A stretch of DNA of 37,575 bases. Origin: Longimicrobiales bacterium (GTDB lineage Bacteria; Gemmatimonadota; Gemmatimonadetes; Longimicrobiales; Gaopeijiaceae). This document shows, piece by piece, positions 33,443 through 37,575 of this stretch. A program made the translations under genes and the position numbers. The number at the start of each line of letters is the position of its first letter. Within the stretch, counting starts at the first letter, position 1. The stretch spans positions 1-37,575 of the forward strand of contig JANQNV010000189.1 of NCBI GenBank assembly GCA_028279425.1, in the 5' to 3' direction. The notes below the pieces were generated by a model. The model saw only the letters and a program-made list of their open reading frames with translations. It was not told the DNA's origin and searched no databases.

Positions 33443-33476
33443 AGAGTGTGAGGCGGCCGAAGCCCGCCTACACTCT
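33443..33476 (-). terminator. UUCG-capped hairpin just upstream of gyrA
   Basis: On the minus strand the arms pair as AGAGTGT/ACACTCT outside and GGCGG/CCGCC inside, with two single-base bulges, closed by a C-TTCG-G tetraloop. This is a very stable structure. It lies after the anti-sigma stop and immediately before the gyrA ribosome-binding site, so it may terminate the sigma/anti-sigma operon or act in the gyrA leader. No U-run follows. Confidence 0.5.
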
Positions 33477-33518
33477 AAGATCGGAGAAACGCCCGCAAGG
33501 CGCGGAGAAGAGCCCCCC

Positions 33519-33845
33519 TCAGCCCTCCCCTTCGACGTCGTGCGTCAGCAGCTGGAGCACCCGATCACGAAGGTCTCCAGGCACCTCGGGCTGGGAGAGG
33601 GCGGTCTGTACCTTCTGCCGAAACGCCTGCTCCATCTTCAGATGGGGATAGCAGCGGGTGCAGACCTCGAAGTGCGCCTCGACCTGCTCGTGCGTGAGTC
33701 CCGTCAGCTCGCCGTCGACGAACTCCTGGAGCCGCGTGACCGCCTCTTTGCAGGAGATCATCTCGGGCTGTCCAGCGCAGGGGTCGGGCTGGGCCGCGGC
33801 CTCGTCGCCTCTCCCGAACAGGCGCTTCAGTCCATCGAAGATCAC
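33519..33845 (-). CDS. Zinc-finger anti-sigma factor (ZAS type)
   Basis: A 108-residue protein with the H-x3-C-x2-C zinc motif in AHFEVCTRC (about 58-66), and an upstream Cys near residue 32 (MISCKEA) that completes a ZAS-type site. There is no membrane segment, so it is a soluble anti-sigma factor like RsrA, probably holding the ECF sigma factor encoded 25 bases upstream. RsrA-like proteins release sigma on thiol oxidation, a possible but unproven signal here. The N-terminal 25 residues are low complexity. Confidence 0.87.
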   Translation of the reverse strand: MIFDGLKRLFGRGDEAAAQPDPCAGQPEMISCKEAVTRLQEFVDGELTGLTHEQVEAHFEVCTRCYPHLKMEQAFRQKVQTALSQPEVPGDLRDRVLQLLTHDVEGEG

Positions 33846-33870
33846 GGGGTCCTCCTTTCGACAGCGAACA

Positions 33871-34470
33871 TCATTCCTCGGGGCTCGCGGCTGCGGCCAG
33901 GTAGCCCATCTCGAGGGCGTAGTCGTACAGCTCCTTCTGAAGGCGACGGCGGCCTCGGAACAACCGGCTCTTCACCGTGCCCACCGGCACCTCCATGAGG
34001 TCGGCGATCTCCTGATAGTTCAGTCCCTCCAGATCGGACAGCACCACGGCCGTCCGGTACTCCTCCGGGAGGGCGTCGATGGCGGCGAGCACCTGATCAT
34101 CGACGATGGCGTGGAAGAACCGCCCCTCGGGATCACTCTCTTGCGTCTCGCTCCAAAGCGGATTGACCACGTCTCCCACCCCGGTGTCGGCACGGGGGGC
34201 CTCACGCTCCACGATTTCCGAATGGCGCTGACCACGCTCGACCTGCCGCAGAAACACGTTGCGACAGATGGTGAAGAGCCAACTCTTCGCCCGGGTGCCG
34301 GCGCTGTACTGATCGAACGAGCGCCACGCCCGCAGAAAGGTCTCCTGGACCAGGTCTTCGGCCGCGTCCGCCGAGCCTGCGAGCCGCAACGCGAAGCGAT
34401 AAACGGCGTCGAGATGCGGCAAGATCTCACGGTCGAACGCTGTCGCAGCACCACTCTCTTCGAGACTCAC
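33871..34470 (-). CDS. ECF-type RNA polymerase sigma factor
   Basis: A 199-residue group IV sigma factor with region 2 (LRLAGSADAAEDLVQETFLRAWRSFDQY, in parts, about 25-55) and region 4 (LPEEYRTAVVLSDLEGLNYQEIADLMEVPVGTVKSRLFRGRR, in parts). It lies directly ahead of the anti-sigma gene, the usual pair. The GTG at 34470 is preferred over ATG 34485 because GGGAG sits about 4 bases upstream and it falls just after the TPR stop; ATG 34485 would overlap the TPR gene. The region between 2 and 4 is longer than minimal. Confidence 0.93.
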   Translation of the reverse strand: MSLEESGAATAFDREILPHLDAVYRFALRLAGSADAAEDLVQETFLRAWRSFDQYSAGTRAKSWLFTICRNVFLRQVERGQRHSEIVEREAPRADTGVGDVVNPLWSETQESDPEGRFFHAIVDDQVLAAIDALPEEYRTAVVLSDLEGLNYQEIADLMEVPVGTVKSRLFRGRRRLQKELYDYALEMGYLAAAASPEE

Positions 34471-34471
34471 G

Positions 34472-34783
34472 TCACTCCCAATCATCCAAGATCTGACGAA
34501 ACTCTTCCGCCATCGACGGATGACCGTGGGCCTCGGCCTCCTCCACCCCCCGCAGGTATGCATCCTTCGCCTCTGCATCCCTCCCCAATCGGCGGAGCGT
34601 ATCGCCCAGCCGACCCCACGCGTTCCCCTCGTCGACGGCCGCGCCCAGGTAGCCTCTGAGCTGCTCCGCCGCCTCCTCGAGTCGATCCTGCTTCAGGTAC
34701 TCGAGGGCGAGCCCGAACCGGAGTCGGGCATCGTCGGGACGGCGCTCCAGCATGCGGGCCAGAGCTTCGGCGCGGTCGTTCAT
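34472..34783 (-). CDS. Small TPR protein ahead of the sigma factor
   Basis: A 103-residue soluble helical protein with about two and a half TPR units (ARLRFGLALEYLKQDRLEEAAEQL, GNAWGRLGDTLRRLGRDAEAKDAY, both in pieces). It ends one base before the ECF sigma start and is likely translated from the same message. A regulatory link with the sigma/anti-sigma pair is suggested only by position. Confidence 0.8.
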   Translation of the reverse strand: MNDRAEALARMLERRPDDARLRFGLALEYLKQDRLEEAAEQLRGYLGAAVDEGNAWGRLGDTLRRLGRDAEAKDAYLRGVEEAEAHGHPSMAEEFRQILDDWE

Positions 34784-34841
34784 GTGATGGGGGAAGCCGG
34801 GAAGGCGATCAGAAGTTCCCGAGAGCGATCGTCGGGGTGGA

Positions 34842-35264
34842 TCAGTCGGGGAACGCGAAGGTCAGAGCGGCCTGTTCGTCGACGGGGGCGCCCGTCACCA
34901 CCTCGATGAGCGCTCGCATGTGTACACCCATCTCTTCGAGGCGACCGAGCACCGACCGCACGTGCGCATAGTCGAAGTACGCGACGACGGCTGGTTCCGC
35001 CGCCGGGTGCGCCGCGAGGACCGCAGCATCCATCTCGGCGAGGAGTGCCGCAAGAACGGCGCGCACGGCGTCTTCGCAGGCCTCTTGCTCCGCCAGCGTC
35101 GACAGCGAGATGTCGCCATGGAGCGTGGATACGAGCGACTCGACCCGCGCCTGCGTCTGGGCGGGAGCCACCACCGTACCCGATCGACCGTCATGGCCAC
35201 GCAGGACCAGATCGGCCCCAGCGCGAAGCGCCAGCAGTTCTTCGTAGTTGCAGTGGAGGATCAT
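34842..35264 (-). CDS. Conserved-looking hypothetical protein
   Basis: A 140-residue soluble, mostly helical protein beginning MILHCNYEELLALRAGADLVL. I do not recognise a named family. No signal peptide, membrane helix or catalytic motif is visible. It has GGGTGG about 6 bases before the ATG at 35264; GTG at 35273 is an alternative. It heads the minus-strand run of TPR, sigma, anti-sigma and gyrA genes, 58 bases upstream of the TPR gene. The 99 bases on its other side (35274-35372) hold no gene that I can see. Confidence 0.65.
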   Translation of the reverse strand: MILHCNYEELLALRAGADLVLRGHDGRSGTVVAPAQTQARVESLVSTLHGDISLSTLAEQEACEDAVRAVLAALLAEMDAAVLAAHPAAEPAVVAYFDYAHVRSVLGRLEEMGVHMRALIEVVTGAPVDEQAALTFAFPD

Positions 35265-35372
35265 CACGACCACCCGATGAACAAACGTTTTGCGATCTCA
35301 AGAGTGCGCCCCACTTCGCCCGTTCGGCAAGGAGGCTCCGTTAGACCTTACCCCGACACCGCAGGAAGGTTG

Positions 35373-36170
35373 TCAGGCCACCTCATCCAGTATCGGCGGA
35401 AGTGTGCGAGGCCCAATCACCAGACCGCCAACGAGGTCGACGAGCACGTGGACGATCACGGCGGGCCACAAGCTTCCGTCGACGATGACGGAGGCACCCA
35501 GAAGGCCCCCCAGCGCCGCCGTACGGGCGATGCCGAACGGCCCCTGATAGACGTGGAGGACACCGAACGCCAGCGAAGACACCACGAGAGCGGTCCAGAC
35601 GTCACCAAGCGCGGGGGTGAGCACCGCGAGCAGGAACCCTCGAAAGACCACCTCCTCACCGAAGCCGGCCAGGACCGACAGTCCCGCGAACATGCGCCTC
35701 TCGGCCGGCGTCCGGGGCAGCAGGCGGGCGAGGATCGGGCTCTCCGGGATGCTCGCGAAGCGACCGATGAGGTGGAACAGCGCGATCAGAGCAGCAGCCG
35801 CCGCCCCGAGACGCAACGTGGCGCTGCCGAGCGTGGCTGCGTCGATCGGACCGAGCTCGAGGGCATCGAGCCCCGGCCCGAGCGCGCCCACCACCAACGA
35901 CGCCATCGAGAGCCCGGCCAGGGTCACCGCCGACCCCGCATATACCCCCGGCCGGTCCATCGCCGAGTCCGACATCAAGGGCAGCTGGGCAATCGACAGT
36001 ACGGGGAGGGTGAAGACGAGGAAGGCGGCGAGCACACCCTCGGCCAAGCCGACCTCCAGCCGCAGGTACAGTCCCAAGGTGGCCAGAAGCCAGGCGCCGA
36101 GCGCCAGGTGGATCATCCACATGACCCGCGGAGCCCCGCCCGGCTCACCCCCGCCGACCCGGTCTCTCAC
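35373..36170 (-). CDS. CPBP-family intramembrane protease
   Basis: A 265-residue membrane protein with about eight hydrophobic segments. The three CPBP (Abi/CAAX-like) motifs are present: GEEVVFRG, FGVLHV and HVLVDL, supplying the Glu-Glu and His residues of the intramembrane glutamic-protease site. Such enzymes process membrane peptides or prenylated proteins; the substrate is unknown. The GTG at 36170 overlaps the decarboxylase stop (GTGA), giving a coupled start; ATG 36122, nearer the first helix, is an alternative. Confidence 0.82.
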   Translation of the reverse strand: MRDRVGGGEPGGAPRVMWMIHLALGAWLLATLGLYLRLEVGLAEGVLAAFLVFTLPVLSIAQLPLMSDSAMDRPGVYAGSAVTLAGLSMASLVVGALGPGLDALELGPIDAATLGSATLRLGAAAAALIALFHLIGRFASIPESPILARLLPRTPAERRMFAGLSVLAGFGEEVVFRGFLLAVLTPALGDVWTALVVSSLAFGVLHVYQGPFGIARTAALGGLLGASVIVDGSLWPAVIVHVLVDLVGGLVIGPRTLPPILDEVA

Positions 36171-37575
36171 GGCGCGCCCGTTTCGGCCTGCGTGCGAGCG
36201 ATCTCGACGATCCGGTCGACCACGGCCTTCACGTCGGTTGCCGTGGAGCGGTAGTTCAGGATGCAAAGCCGCAGCGCGTAGCGACCACGAAGCCGGGTCG
36301 ACGACATCATCGCCGTACCCTCCGCCACGATCCGATCCTGGACTCCACGGTTCAACTCCTCCAACTCCTCGTCGGACCACTCCCCCGCCGGACGCACTCG
36401 AAAGCAGACGATCCCCAGGGAGGCCGGGCTCAGCAACTCCACCTCCTCATACGAGCGCAGCGCCGTTTCGGCTACATCGCCGAGCTCGATCCCCCGAGCG
36501 ACGGCTTCGGCGTGCGCTCGCTTGCCGTGGATCTGCAGCGACATCCAGACCTTCAGCGCCCTGAATTCACGCGTGAGCTGAAGCCCTCGATCGGCGAAGT
36601 TCACGTGCTCCATGCCGAGTTCCGTGTCCTGCAGATACTCCGGAATCACACGAAACGCGCGCTCGAGGTCGGCCGGGTCGCGGACCAACAAGCAGCCCGT
36701 CTCGTACGGCTGGAAGAACCACTTGTGCGGGTCGAGGGTGACGCTCCGAGCGCGTCCGATTCCCGACAGCGCCGCAGCTCCTCGCTCGGTCAGCACGGCA
36801 AACCCCCCGTAGGCGGCGTCGACGTGGAACCACACCCCGCGGTCCTCACAGAGTTCGGCGAGGCGGGGCAGAGGATCGACGGCGCCCGTATTGGTCGCAC
36901 CTCCATTCGCCGCAACGAGAACGGGCTCGATCCCCGCCTTCAGGTCCTGGTCGATCTGACGCTCCAGAGCCTGCGTGTCCATCCGGAAGTCACGGCCCAC
37001 CGGGACGCGTCGGAAGGCCTCGTCGCGGAAGCCCGCGATCCGGCAGGCTCGCTCGACCGAACTGTGGGTCTGATCGGTCAGGTAGACGGCGGGCCGCTCC
37101 GGGTGACCCGCGGCATCACGGGCCGCGACCACGGCGCAGAGATTGGCGGCCGAGCCACCGCTGGTGAACAGACCCCCGGCCCCCGAGGGGAGGCCCAACC
37201 ACTCGCGAAACCACTCGAGCACGACGAGCTCCACCTGACTCGGGCCGGCGGACTCCAGCCAGGTTCCCTGAAAGACGTTGAACCCGTTGGCGAGTACCCC
37301 CCCGACGACCGACGCCCAGGTCGGCGATGAGGGAACGAACGCGAAGAACCTGGGATGGTCGATGCGCCCTGCGACGGGCAGCACCTCCGTCAGCGCGCGC
37401 CGAAGAACGTCGTCGGCCGGCGACGGCCCCTCCGGACACGCCTCGCGCAGCACCGGCTCGAGTTCCGCGCGGGTGCCCCCCCGCCAAGGCGGGCCGGCCC
37501 GCAGACCCCGCGCGCGATCGACGAGCGCGTCGATCGCAGCGTATCCGAGGCGACGCATCTCTTCGGGGTCGACTT
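36167..37575 (-). CDS. PLP-dependent aromatic-type amino-acid decarboxylase, 5' end outside window
   Basis: At least 463 residues of a fold-type I decarboxylase of the DDC/HDC/GAD group (COG0076). The PLP lysine is in [11 protein letters not shown] and the PLP-stacking and Asp region is [19 protein letters not shown] and HSSVERAC are further family landmarks. Reading continues beyond the ATG at 37558 as [11 protein letters not shown], the usual start of the family fold, so the real start lies past 37575 and the gene is truncated by the window edge. The product is probably an amine such as tryptamine or phenethylamine, but side-chain specificity is not set by what is visible. Confidence 0.93.
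   Translation of the reverse strand, partial: VDPEEMRRLGYAAIDALVDRARGLRAGPPWRGGTRAELEPVLREACPEGPSPADDVLRRALTEVLPVAGRIDHPRFFAFVPSSPTWASVVGGVLANGFNVFQGTWLESAGPSQVELVVLEWFREWLGLPSGAGGLFTSGGSAANLCAVVAARDAAGHPERPAVYLTDQTHSSVERACRIAGFRDEAFRRVPVGRDFRMDTQALERQIDQDLKAGIEPVLVAANGGATNTGAVDPLPRLAELCEDRGVWFHVDAAYGGFAVLTERGAAALSGIGRARSVTLDPHKWFFQPYETGCLLVRDPADLERAFRVIPEYLQDTELGMEHVNFADRGLQLTREFRALKVWMSLQIHGKRAHAEAVARGIELGDVAETALRSYEEVELLSPASLGIVCFRVRPAGEWSDEELEELNRGVQDRIVAEGTAMMSSTRLRGRYALRLCILNYRSTATDVKAVVDRIVEIARTQAETGAP

Overview
The window is 37.6 kb of very GC-rich, gene-dense bacterial chromosome. Genes abut or overlap, GTG and TTG starts are common, and adjacent frames are often coupled through GTGA overlaps. 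The mix (a six-bladed beta-propeller lipoprotein, an LVIVD-repeat secreted protein, a Tat-exported epimerase-like protein, TonB, lipoproteins) points to a diderm with high GC. Gemmatimonadota would fit, but this is an inference from gene style and no 16S or marker tree is available. No rRNA, tRNA, CRISPR array, phage genes or transposase gene was seen. No gene-free stretch exceeds about 300 bases.

Layout. 1-130 is a CTAG-bounded inverted-repeat element touching a MazG-like gene. 127-7291 holds housekeeping and hypothetical genes: MazG-like hydrolase, quinone-oxidoreductase-like MDR protein, a small hypothetical, proline dehydrogenase, QueE, a beta-propeller lipoprotein, a membrane protein and a Nudix hydrolase. 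7352-10999 is a secreted LVIVD protein / secreted small protein / multicopper oxidase operon. 11057-14594 has a broken membrane-protein gene, a Tat-signal SDR/epimerase, an AraC regulator and an alpha/beta hydrolase.

14627-23955 is the most interesting part and reads as one zinc-homeostasis locus. In order it has a SmtB/CzrA-like ArsR sensor with a promoter/operator, a small protein with duplicated His-rich modules, and a fusion of a ZIP-like domain, a COG0701/SO_0444-type permease and a His tail. Then come a ZrgA-like (DUF2796) lipoprotein divergent from a tightly coupled DUF3299 / ABC ATPase / FtsX-like permease / DsbA-like thioredoxin operon, followed by a MerC-like protein and a Fur-family (probably Zur) regulator. 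It ends with a COG0523 GTPase with CxCC and a His-rich loop, coupled to a DksA paralogue whose zinc finger is C-X2-T-X17-C-X2-H, i.e. probably zinc-independent. Uptake, metallochaperone, zinc-sparing and sensing functions are therefore side by side. The DUF2796/DUF3299/ABC set corresponds to the zinc-uptake genes known from Vibrio (ZrgA) and Pseudomonas (PA4063-PA4066 type). The ZIP-permease fusion and the added DsbA and MerC genes are the less familiar parts.

24057-30813 has an NTF2-like secreted protein, a TPR protein, a LuxR HTH remnant, a one-TM hypothetical, an aldo/keto reductase divergent from an AraC regulator, an APH(3')-like kinase coupled to TonB, and a saccharopine-dehydrogenase-like enzyme. 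30862-35264 is gyrA preceded by a UUCG-capped hairpin, an anti-sigma/ECF-sigma/TPR operon and a hypothetical. 35373-37575 is a CPBP protease coupled to a PLP-dependent decarboxylase that runs off the right edge.
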